A stretch of 13,745 bases of DNA from NCBI GenBank assembly GCA_001803565.1, contig MHDQ01000041.1:1-13745 (forward strand), read 5' to 3'. The translations under genes and the position numbers were made by a program. Position 1 is the stretch's first letter; each line of letters starts with the position of its first letter. Source of the stretch: Nitrospinae bacterium RIFCSPLOWO2_12_FULL_45_22. Lineage in GTDB: Bacteria; 2-12-FULL-45-22. The notes under the pieces are model-generated. The model was given only the letters and a program-made list of their open reading frames with translations, ran no database searches and was not told where the DNA came from. Positions 1-6,152 of the stretch are shown here, in pieces.

Positions 1-629
1 TAAATCTCCTGGGCAATATCTTTATCCACGGCTATATCCGTCTGGCCGCTGCTGATAATATAAGATGGTTGGCGTTGGAGGAGTCTGACAATACTTCCTG
101 GGGTAAGACCCAAAGAGCTAAGTTGTACTAGCCGGTGCCTATGTTTGGAGGCAATAAACACAATCCTCCCTTGATTCCCTAGCTGCAAGTCACAAAGGCG
201 AGTGACTAAGGGTTTGACCTCCACTTGATACTTGCGGCAGCACTCATCGGGGGGGATGGGTTTACCGTGGGGGCAATAGCGGGGATGACCTAAAAAGGTA
301 CAGACACTCTCAGTTACCCTGGCTGATAGGATATGCTCGAATTTGCAGGCCGTTGGTTCTACCTGGCTGTCTTCCAATTCAAATACCAGGGAAAGCAGGG
401 TCTCAGCCAGGCGATGTCGGCGTATAATCTCACTGGCTTTCTCCTCACCCGCGGTCTGGAGGTAAACTTTATTATCCTGAAAGCTGATCAAGCCCCTCTG
501 GGCCATATCTTGTAAGAGATGGATAATCTCTCTTTGCTGGCCGAGTTGAGGGATCTCATCCAGTGTTTCTTTACCCTCCTCACGTGCCGTCCAGATAAGC
601 TCTAATATCTCATCTTCATTATATTCCAT
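1..629 (-). CDS. DtxR/IdeR-type metal-dependent transcriptional repressor with FeoA-like C-terminal domain (3' end cut by window edge)
   Basis: The 209 visible codons encode a probable metal-dependent repressor of iron or manganese genes. Residues 1-65 form a rather divergent winged helix-turn-helix. Residues 66-115 match the DtxR metal-binding and dimerisation domain: H72 lies in RRHRLAE, and C95, E98 and H99 lie in the TACKFEH motif, equivalent to the metal ligands Cys102, Glu105 and His106 of IdeR. A loop with C119, C130 and C131 (pattern CPHG, then PP, then CC) follows. From about residue 148 an FeoA/SH3-like domain runs to the edge and is nearly complete, so only a few residues are probably missing. 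The ATG is fixed by an in-frame TGA just upstream and a GGAAGG ribosome binding site. It lies downstream of feoB and the small cysteine-rich gene on the same strand. I infer that it senses iron and controls this locus. Family assignment is firm; the metal is not proven. Confidence 0.88.
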   Translation of the reverse strand, partial: MEYNEDEILELIWTAREEGKETLDEIPQLGQQREIIHLLQDMAQRGLISFQDNKVYLQTAGEEKASEIIRRHRLAETLLSLVFELEDSQVEPTACKFEHILSARVTESVCTFLGHPRYCPHGKPIPPDECCRKYQVEVKPLVTRLCDLQLGNQGRIVFIASKHRHRLVQLSSLGLTPGSIVRLLQRQPSYIISSGQTDIAVDKDIAQEI

Positions 630-748
630 GGGCTTCCTTCCGGTAAAGTCAATTCCATTCTCGTTTAACGAAGTCATTTCTACTATTTACCCCCCTTGAA
701 TGACGATAACTACAGTAAACAGCAAAAATAAGTTGACATAAATCACAC

Positions 749-803
749 CTAGCCGCAGGCTTTAGGCCTGCGAAAATAACGCACCCATGAAGGGTGCGGC
801 TAG
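749..803. repeat. Branched palindromic element
   Basis: A 9-bp perfect outer inverted repeat (CTAGCCGCA at 749-757, TGCGGCTAG at 795-803) encloses and partly overlaps two further hairpins: CGCAGGC/GCCTGCG (754-760 with 766-772) and CGCACCC/GGGTGCG (780-786 with 792-798), each with a 5-base loop. The three pairings cannot all form together. The element sits in the gap between the cysteine-rich small gene and the regulator gene. It looks like a dispersed REP-like sequence, and in RNA it could attenuate read-through into the regulator gene. Neither a U-tract nor a second copy of this sequence was seen in the window. Confidence 0.7.
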
Positions 804-811
804 CTAAAGAA

Positions 812-982
812 TTACCGCTTGAAGAGTCTCTTCAGCAAATTCAGCAGCCTTGAACTATGAGGGTCAATGAACTGGTAATGGCAGTGGGGACAACAGACCA
901 GTTGGCAGTTGTTCCCCATAGGGCAATTTCTGCACTCTATCTTTTCCCTGGGAATATTATAGCCACAGAGGGGGCATTTCAT
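812..982 (-). CDS. Small cysteine-rich zinc-ribbon-like protein, translationally coupled to feoB
   Basis: This 56-residue protein has eight cysteines: C3 and C6 (CPLC), C17 and C20 (CRNC), C26, C30, and C31 and C34 (CPHC). The spacing suggests a zinc ribbon or a small iron-sulfur binding protein. The C-terminus (about residues 42-56) is a short basic amphipathic tail containing LLNLLKRLFKR. There is no signal peptide. Its ATG overlaps the feoB stop codon as ATGA (982-979), so it is almost certainly translated from the feoB mRNA by coupling. I do not recognise a named family. By position it could play the role that FeoC, a small winged-helix protein with cysteines, plays in enterobacteria, but it shows no winged helix. 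A role as iron-sensing or FeoB-regulating accessory protein is inference from context. That it is a real gene is well supported by the overlap, the frame and the ordered CxxC pairs. Confidence 0.8.
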   Translation of the reverse strand: MKCPLCGYNIPREKIECRNCPMGNNCQLVCCPHCHYQFIDPHSSRLLNLLKRLFKR

Positions 983-2955
983 AACTCTATCCCCTCCCAG
1001 CGCAAGATAAGATTAAGCAGACCACCTACCAGGAAAGCCGTAGGAAAAATAAAAGCTGCCATAGCCAGGGCCGTCTTCAGGCCCCGCTCTTTAATAATGA
1101 TAAAAAAATTAGCAACACAAGGGACAAAGAGGGTAATGGTGACCAGGCTGACTAATATCTGGATAGGGTCCATAGCCCCAGCTTTAGCTAAAGAATAGAG
1201 GCCCGCAGCACCATAATCCCGGCGTAAAAAACCTAAAATAAAGGCCGCGGTACTCTCAGCAGGCAAGCCCAGGAAACCGGTTATTATCGGGGAAGCCCCA
1301 CGCTCAATTATGCCCAGGAGCTGCAGTTTTACTAACAAGAATAACGCAAATGTCCCTAAAATAAATAAGGGAACCGCCTCCTTGAGGTACCATTCTACCC
1401 GGGCTATGGTCTTGATAACTATGTTAGAGATTTGGGGGATACGAATAGGGGGTAGTTCTAGCACAAAGTCTGATCCCTTCCCAGGAATAACTAAAGAAGC
1501 CAGATAACCTACTATCAGGATCACTCCGATAATGACCCCCAACCATATGATAGTAGCTTTAAAAGATAAGCCCCCTAACATACCCAGGATAACCCCTAGT
1601 TGGGCAGAGCAGGGAACTCCCAGGGCCAGCAGTAGAGTGACAATTACCCGTTCTTTTTTCGATTCCAGGATACGAGACGTTAGGGTAGCCATGGTATCGC
1701 AGCCTAAACCTAATACCATGGGCAATACCGCCTTTCCATGAAGGCCCATTACCTTAAATAACTTGTTGACCATAACTGCTAACCGCGGCAGATAGCCCGA
1801 ATCTTCCAAGAGGCCAAATATTAAGAAAAAGGTAGTTACAATAGGGAATACAATAGCGATAGAATAAGAAAGGGCCATAGTTATCAGCCCGTATTCGCCT
1901 ACTAATAACTCCTGGATGAATTTTACGGGGATGGTAGCCGTAACTAATTTGATAGACCAGGGATTAATATAACGGCCGAAGAGTACCTCTTCAAAGAAAC
2001 CCACCAGGGTGCCGGCACCAAACTCGCCCACAAACTTATAGGTCAGATACAATACCAATAAGAAAACCGGTATGCCGGCTATGGGATGAACACACCATTG
2101 GCCAATCCTGGCGGTGAATGAACTTTTATCCGGCCTCACGGTAAACATTACCTGATCAAGGATAGTATCAGCCGTGCGCAAACGCCGTTCAGTAATCACA
2201 TAGTTTAGGGGTTCATTAAATTTTTTCTGGAGATTTTGATGTAAAGACTCAATCTTATCAATGGCTTCTGGGGATAAATTTTCATGGAGCCACTCCTTTA
2301 GGCTCTCATCACCGGCCAGGAGCATTAACCCCAGAGACCTTTTGGAGATAGCGGCAGGGGGTAAGAGGGGTTCTATCTGTTGCAAATAATCCTCAATAAC
2401 CGGATGATATGTTACCTGATAAGGGGAAGATTTAAGGTGCTCAAGGCCCTTTATCAGACTATTAATACCCTTTCTCTGGGTAGCAATAGTAGTAACCGTA
2501 CTAACTCCCAGCAAACCGGAAAGCTTTTGAGTATCAATAAATATCCCCCGGCTTCGGGCTTCGTCCTCCATATTAAGATCCAATAAGAAAGGGAAGCCCA
2601 TCTCGGCTAACTGGAGAGAGATAAGAAGCCCCCGGCGTAGGTTCTTAGTGTCGGCTACCTGGATAATCTTCGAGGGGTTTTCTTTAAGGAGGATATCCCG
2701 GGTTACTTTTTCATCTTCAGATAAAGGGTTCAAATTATTAACCCCCGGGGTATCGAGAACTATGCAGTTCTTTTTATTCAAGGAGGCGCTTCCACTAGTA
2801 ATCTCTACTGTAGTACCCGGGTAGTTAGATACGGTAACATATTTACCGGTAAGCAGGTTAAAGATAGCGCTCTTGCCCACATTGGGGTTACCGATTAATA
2901 ATACCTTTTCTCCTCCCCCCTCATCGCCCTTGGCCTTCTTTTGGTGAGTATGCAT
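979..2955 (-). CDS. feoB: Ferrous iron transport protein B (FeoB)
   Basis: FeoB is the inner-membrane Fe(II) permease with a cytoplasmic GTPase-like domain. Numbering from the ATG at 2955 (658 residues), G1 is GNPNVGKS at 22-29, the G2 threonines are in GTT 47-49, G3 is DTPG 68-71 and G4 is NMED 128-131. A helical linker follows, then a polytopic membrane part from about residue 290. Pore or gate cysteines are visible at C419 (GLGCDT), C449 (VPCSAQ) and C613 (FVPC). The length is shorter than the roughly 770 residues of E. coli FeoB but normal for the compact forms common in anaerobes. The frame is open to a TTG at 2994, but the ATG at 2955 has GGAAGG nine bases upstream and is preferred. It is the first gene of the iron locus, has its own promoter/operator, and overlaps the next gene by four bases. 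No stand-alone feoA is seen in the window; one could lie left of base 1. Confidence 0.96.
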   Translation of the reverse strand: MHTHQKKAKGDEGGGEKVLLIGNPNVGKSAIFNLLTGKYVTVSNYPGTTVEITSGSASLNKKNCIVLDTPGVNNLNPLSEDEKVTRDILLKENPSKIIQVADTKNLRRGLLISLQLAEMGFPFLLDLNMEDEARSRGIFIDTQKLSGLLGVSTVTTIATQRKGINSLIKGLEHLKSSPYQVTYHPVIEDYLQQIEPLLPPAAISKRSLGLMLLAGDESLKEWLHENLSPEAIDKIESLHQNLQKKFNEPLNYVITERRLRTADTILDQVMFTVRPDKSSFTARIGQWCVHPIAGIPVFLLVLYLTYKFVGEFGAGTLVGFFEEVLFGRYINPWSIKLVTATIPVKFIQELLVGEYGLITMALSYSIAIVFPIVTTFFLIFGLLEDSGYLPRLAVMVNKLFKVMGLHGKAVLPMVLGLGCDTMATLTSRILESKKERVIVTLLLALGVPCSAQLGVILGMLGGLSFKATIIWLGVIIGVILIVGYLASLVIPGKGSDFVLELPPIRIPQISNIVIKTIARVEWYLKEAVPLFILGTFALFLLVKLQLLGIIERGASPIITGFLGLPAESTAAFILGFLRRDYGAAGLYSLAKAGAMDPIQILVSLVTITLFVPCVANFFIIIKERGLKTALAMAAFIFPTAFLVGGLLNLILRWEGIEL

Positions 2956-2977
2956 AGTCCTGTCCCTTCCAATTTTA

Positions 2978-3004
2978 TTGATATTGAGTTGCAATTAATA
3001 TTAA
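2978..3004. promoter_or_regulatory. Candidate operator dyad over the feoB promoter
   Basis: A 27-bp imperfect inverted repeat: on the minus strand TTAATATTAA, 7 bp, then TCAATATCAA, so the two 10-bp arms read TTAATATTAA and TTGATATTGA from their outer ends, with 8 of 10 positions matching. It covers the -10 box and the expected transcription start of feoB, the usual place for a repressor site. The natural candidate to bind it is the DtxR-type protein encoded downstream. It does not spell a classical IdeR or Fur consensus, so the assignment is inference. Confidence 0.5.
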
Positions 3005-3026
3005 CAGAACCTGATATGCCTGTCAA
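2998..3026 (-). promoter_or_regulatory. Sigma-70-type promoter of feoB
   Basis: On the minus strand the -35 is TTGACA (3026-3021), a perfect match. After a 17-bp spacer the -10 is TAATAT (3003-2998), matching TATAAT at four positions including the first two and the last. Transcription would begin near 2990, leaving a leader of about 35 bases before the preferred feoB ATG. No riboswitch-like structure is visible in so short a leader. Confidence 0.65.
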
Positions 3027-3048
3027 GCATTGTGGAGAGTAGAGATAG

Positions 3049-3207
3049 GTCCCAGAGTAACAGTTCACGGGGTTCAGTTGACAGGGTTCAGGAAAAGACT
3101 TTAAATTTTGAATAGTTATCAATATTTGGAGATTGAGCGAAAGATGCCTTTGACGAAAAGCTTGTCTGACAACTGATCCCTGACCGCCGTGAACTGTTAC
3201 GTCCCAG
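3049..3207. repeat. Fold-back (MITE-like) element with flanking direct repeats
   Basis: GTAACAGTTCACGG (3057-3070) is repeated exactly inverted at 3187-3200. Further in, TCAGTTGACAG (3074-3084) pairs 10 of 11 with CTGACAACTGA (3166-3176). GTCCCAG directly repeats outside both ends (3049-3055 and 3201-3207), as a target-site duplication would, with one extra A on the left. GGGTTCAG also occurs twice within the left arm (3070-3077 and 3084-3091). The central part, about 80 bp, is AT-rich and has no convincing ORF. It fits a small non-autonomous mobile element placed upstream of feoB; a structured RNA is the alternative. Confidence 0.55.
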
Positions 3208-3238
3208 CTATAGAAGAATGGAAATGAACCGTAGCGGG

Positions 3239-3288
3239 CGCAGAATACGCAGAGACAAAAGGGGTCGCCTTTCTCTGCGTACTCTGCG
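3239..3288. repeat. 50-bp hairpin repeat downstream of the hydrolase gene
   Basis: A 16-bp arm at 3239-3254 (CGCAGAATACGCAGAG) is inverted at 3273-3288 with one mismatch. The 18-base loop contains AAAGG and CCTTT, which can extend the pairing. It begins about 20 bp past the stop of the dehalogenase-like gene, so it may end that transcript, although no U-run follows on either strand. It may equally be a dispersed palindromic repeat. With the fold-back element and the feoB promoter/operator it accounts for most of the gene-free stretch 2956-3308. Confidence 0.55.
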
Positions 3289-3308
3289 GTAAGCGATTAC
3301 CGGCGAGT

Positions 3309-4223
3309 TTATGGGTTCTTAGCTAGAAACTCTTTTATTATGGCTACTACTTCTTCCGGGGCATCTTCCTGCAAGAAATGGCCTGCCCGAGGAACCAGGC
3401 GGAGCTCCGCATGGGGATAGATCATTTTCCAAAACTCTGGTAGTCGCTTGACATCTAGCAAGTCATCGTCTTCTCCCCATACCAGCAGGGTAGGAACCTT
3501 TAGCCGATTGAGCTTTTCTTGTATGCCGAGCATGGTGGGCCGGGAGGGGTGGTCTCTCTCCAGAGGTACATCCTGGATAGCCATGGTAGGGATGCGGGAG
3601 TTATAGTCAGGAAAAGGTGCCCGGTAGGCCCGCACAAATTCCGGGGTAATCTTTTCTTTCCTGATAATTGCCCCAGGCAAAAAGCCTTCTACAAAGACAT
3701 TAAAACCCAAGAGCATTGCCTCACCTAACCAGGGTTCCCGGCACATCTTAAAGAGGGGGGGTAGCTCCTGTCCGAATTCCTCAGGAAAATCAAAGGCCCA
3801 GGTACTCATTATTACCAGGCGCTTGATCTTCTCTGGGTGCTCCACCGCATAACCCATACCAATAGGGCCGCCCCAGTCTTGCATTACTAAAGTAATATTC
3901 TTTAGGTCAAGGCGGTCCATTACTCCAGAGAAGAACTTAATACGATTCTTAAGGCGGTACAGCTCTCGATCCAGGGGAGTATCAGAACGACCATAGCCTA
4001 TATGATCCGGGGCAATGGCCCGATATCCGGCTTTCACTAAAGGAGGGATAAAATTGCGATAGAGGAAAGACCAGGTAGGATTGCCATGAAGCATGACTAC
4101 TGGCTCTGCCTTAGGGTTGTTTGGTGGAGCCTCATCCACATAATGGAGTCGAACATCATTAATCTTGATATAGTTGGACTTAAAGGGATATTCACCACCA
4201 AAAGTATCACTATGAATGTCCAT
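3309..4223 (-). CDS. Haloalkane dehalogenase-like alpha/beta hydrolase
   Basis: A cytoplasmic alpha/beta hydrolase of 304 residues, the usual length of haloalkane dehalogenases, which cleave carbon-halogen bonds hydrolytically. The oxyanion-hole segment HGNPTW is at 46-51, with N48 in the place of the halide-binding Asn. The nucleophile elbow is QDWGG with D116, an aspartate as in dehalogenases and epoxide hydrolases rather than the serine of esterases, and W117 matches the first halide-binding Trp. A cap domain spans about 145-230. The catalytic acid is probably D253 (in GEDDDLL) and the base is H282 (AGHFLQED). No signal peptide is seen. The ATG follows GGGGAGGAGG at good spacing, and a separate promoter lies upstream, so it is probably a single-gene unit. 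The fold and Asp nucleophile are clear; the substrate is not, and an epoxide or other hydrolase activity remains possible. Confidence 0.88.
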   Translation of the reverse strand: MDIHSDTFGGEYPFKSNYIKINDVRLHYVDEAPPNNPKAEPVVMLHGNPTWSFLYRNFIPPLVKAGYRAIAPDHIGYGRSDTPLDRELYRLKNRIKFFSGVMDRLDLKNITLVMQDWGGPIGMGYAVEHPEKIKRLVIMSTWAFDFPEEFGQELPPLFKMCREPWLGEAMLLGFNVFVEGFLPGAIIRKEKITPEFVRAYRAPFPDYNSRIPTMAIQDVPLERDHPSRPTMLGIQEKLNRLKVPTLLVWGEDDDLLDVKRLPEFWKMIYPHAELRLVPRAGHFLQEDAPEEVVAIIKEFLAKNP

Positions 4224-4286
4224 AATATCCTCCTCCCCACGAAAACAAAGGTTGTAAGATTTATTATGCCCATAACCCGCATCCCC

Positions 4287-4315
4287 ATCCTATCTTTTCC
4301 TCTCGAAGATGTCAA
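4287..4315 (-). promoter_or_regulatory. Sigma-70-type promoter of the dehalogenase-like gene
   Basis: On the minus strand TTGACA (4315-4310) is followed after 17 bp by TAGGAT (4292-4287), a four-of-six match to the -10 consensus. The start point would be near 4280, leaving a leader of nearly 60 bases before the ATG at 4223. Confidence 0.6.
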
Positions 4316-4411
4316 TAAGGAATCTGTTCTTGCATAAGGACATATTGGCTAACCTTTTAGGGGGAATGGAGGATGGCGAAATTTTTTTCAGCTTTTCGAA
4401 TCAAGTTAGTA

Positions 4412-4417
4412 TATAAT
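4412..4417 (+). promoter_or_regulatory. Probable -10 box of the nfeD transcript
   Basis: A perfect TATAAT lies 45 bp before the nfeD ATG in an AT-rich stretch. No good -35 is present at 16-18 bp spacing (the bases there read about CAGCTT), so the promoter may be weak, activator-dependent or read by another sigma factor. The 4224-4462 gap otherwise holds only this and the divergent promoter at 4287-4315. Confidence 0.4.
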
Positions 4418-4462
4418 AGGAATATAAAAACAGATTTGTGCTGATAAAGGAGCTGATGTTGT

Positions 4463-5995
4463 ATGATCAAGGGAATAATCCCTTTTATCCTATCGATTTT
4501 CTGGCTCTGGCAGTCTGGCTCAGTCGGAGCAACTAATCTTTCCATTCAGAATAAGACGGGTCAGTCCTTCTCTTCTCTTAACCGTTATGTCTATCTCATT
4601 AAACTCGATGATAAGATAATCAACCCTATTACCTATGAATATGTGCATAAGGCTATCCAGCAAGCCGAGAAAGAACAGGCCCAATGCCTGGTGATAGAAC
4701 TGGATACTCCGGGGGGGCTGCTGAATTCTACCCGGAGTATAGTAAAAGACATCATGAATGCCCAGGTACCGGTAGTAGTCTATATATCGCCCCAGGGTGC
4801 CCGGGCTGGGTCAGCCGGGGTTTTTATTACTCTGGCCAGCCATATCGCAGCAATGGCCCCCAGCACTAATATTGGCGCTGCCCATCCCGTTAATATCGGC
4901 GGGGAAGAAGATAAAGGTTCCTGGAAGGAATTTTTCCGTGAGCTGAGTCGCTACCGCCAGAAAGAGAGAGAGGGAAAAGAAGAGGAGAAGGAGGCGAAAA
5001 AAGGAGAGGGGGAAGGGAAAAAAGAGGAGAAAAGTGAAAAGGTAAAAGAACCCAAAAAACAACCTAAAGAGGAAACCGAAGAAGAAGCTCCCCAAAAATC
5101 AACCTCTCCTATGCAGGATAAGATCATTAATGATACGGTGGCCTGGGTCCGGGCTCTAGCAGCCGCCCGGGGCCGGAACCAGGACTGGGCCGAAGCCGCG
5201 GTGATAAAGAGCGTCTCGGTGCCAGAGAAAGAAGCCCTGGAGAAAAATGTTATAGACCTTATTGCCTCTGATATTTCAGAACTGCTGGAGAAGATTGATG
5301 GTCGTACGGTAGCCATCATGGATAGAACCTTTATCTTAAAGACCAAAGATGTAGAGATACGACATATACCTATGTCTGCCCGACAGCGCATCCTGGATGC
5401 CATTATAAACCCCAATATTGCCTATATCCTGATGATTCTGGGCTTCTATGGCCTCCTCTTCGAGATAACCCATCCCGGGGCCGGTTTTCCCGGGATTGCC
5501 GGAGCGATTTGTATTATCCTCGCCTTTTATGCCTTCCAGTCCCTCCCGGTTAACTATGCAGGACTTGCTTTAATTGGCCTTTCCCTGGCCCTCTTTGTTG
5601 CCGAGGTTAAGGTACAGAGTTTTGGCCTCTTGGCCCTCGGGGGTATTATCTCTATGCTATTAGGCTCCCTTATGCTTATAGATTCTCCCCTGGCCTTTAT
5701 GCGGGTATCTCTCGGGGTTATTATCCCCATTGTCCTGTCTACCGCTACTATCATTATTTTCCTTATTAGTGCCGTATTAAGGGTCCATATGCGTAAGTCG
5801 GTTACAGGTCAGGAAGGGCTCCTGGGCGAGATAGGGGTAGCAGAGACCGATATTATGCCAGAGGGTAAGGTCTTTGTCCATGGTGAGATCTGGAATGCTA
5901 TCACTAATAAGGGGGTGGATGTAATTGGTAAGGGTGAGCGGGTCAAGGTAATAGCCGTAGAAGGATTGAAAGTCATTATCGAAAAATTAAAGTAA
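4463..5995 (+). CDS. nfeD: NfeD-type membrane-bound ClpP-class serine protease
   Basis: This 510-residue protein belongs to the long NfeD family, whose archaeal member PH1510 cleaves the hydrophobic end of its stomatin partner. Residues 1-23 look like a signal peptide ending GSVGA, which places the protease domain outside the membrane. The ClpP-like domain spans about 40-285, with the catalytic Ser117 in ARAGSAG and the probable Lys220 in MQDKIIN, giving a Ser-Lys dyad. Between them lies an unusual Lys/Glu-rich insertion at about 150-213; PH1510 has its Ser97 and Lys138 only 41 residues apart. Five membrane segments follow (about 318-336, 341-360, 364-381, 386-406, 414-438), then the soluble OB-fold NfeD domain (446-510). 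The ATG has AAAGGAG ten bases upstream. The slipin gene follows on the same strand 157 bp later, the classic partnership. Likely role: quality control or remodelling of membrane proteins. Confidence 0.93.
   Translation: MIKGIIPFILSIFWLWQSGSVGATNLSIQNKTGQSFSSLNRYVYLIKLDDKIINPITYEYVHKAIQQAEKEQAQCLVIELDTPGGLLNSTRSIVKDIMNAQVPVVVYISPQGARAGSAGVFITLASHIAAMAPSTNIGAAHPVNIGGEEDKGSWKEFFRELSRYRQKEREGKEEEKEAKKGEGEGKKEEKSEKVKEPKKQPKEETEEEAPQKSTSPMQDKIINDTVAWVRALAAARGRNQDWAEAAVIKSVSVPEKEALEKNVIDLIASDISELLEKIDGRTVAIMDRTFILKTKDVEIRHIPMSARQRILDAIINPNIAYILMILGFYGLLFEITHPGAGFPGIAGAICIILAFYAFQSLPVNYAGLALIGLSLALFVAEVKVQSFGLLALGGIISMLLGSLMLIDSPLAFMRVSLGVIIPIVLSTATIIIFLISAVLRVHMRKSVTGQEGLLGEIGVAETDIMPEGKVFVHGEIWNAITNKGVDVIGKGERVKVIAVEGLKVIIEKLK
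4959..5050 (+). other. Homopurine tract within nfeD
   Basis: Ninety-two bases on the plus strand contain only three pyrimidines (4995, 5035, 5043). They encode most of the Lys/Glu/Gly-rich insertion of the NfeD protein. Such tracts can form triplex (H-DNA) structures and are prone to length change. Confidence 0.85.
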
Positions 5996-6018
5996 AGGAA
6001 TTTCCTTTTTGGACGCAC

Positions 6019-6050
6019 ACCCACTTCGTGGGTACCCGACGCAGATTTTT
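6019..6050 (+). terminator. Weak hairpin after nfeD
   Basis: ACCCAC (6019-6024) and GTGGGT (6028-6033) form a tight 6-bp stem with a 3-base loop. A short T-run comes only 13 bases later (6046-6050), so termination would be partial at best. A TATAAT at 6095-6100 may restart transcription ahead of the slipin gene, but it has no clear -35. Confidence 0.3.
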
Positions 6051-6152
6051 AAGATATCCCCATTATATTAACCGGCAATAATCTGTGTCTCCAATATAAT
6101 TTTTAGGTTTATAAAAACTCTGAGAAAACATTTTTAAAGGGAGGGAATCGTG

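Noticed and set aside
333-515. Plus-strand 60-residue frame at the left end
   Set aside because: It is antisense to the DtxR-type regulator gene, whose domains and metal ligands are clear.
857-1198. Plus-strand open frame opposite feoB and the cysteine-rich gene
   Set aside because: It lies antisense to two well-supported genes and shows no domain or ribosome binding site.
2956-2994. Upstream TTG start adding 13 residues to FeoB
   Set aside because: The ATG at 2955 has a well-placed GGAAGG; the TTG has no ribosome binding site and would lie in the operator, at about the expected transcription start.
3009-3308. A protein gene or known riboswitch in the noncoding stretch before feoB
   Set aside because: Frames here are short without ribosome binding sites, and the promoter leaves too short a leader for a riboswitch. 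Palindromic repeats explain the stretch better.
4097-4315. Minus-strand hydrophobic 72-residue frame over the start of the dehalogenase-like gene
   Set aside because: Its start codon lies within the -35 box of the promoter, and it overlaps the hydrolase in another frame.
4811-5095. Minus-strand frame rich in Phe and Leu opposite nfeD
   Set aside because: It is the complement of the homopurine tract, which gives TTT and CTT codons; no other support.
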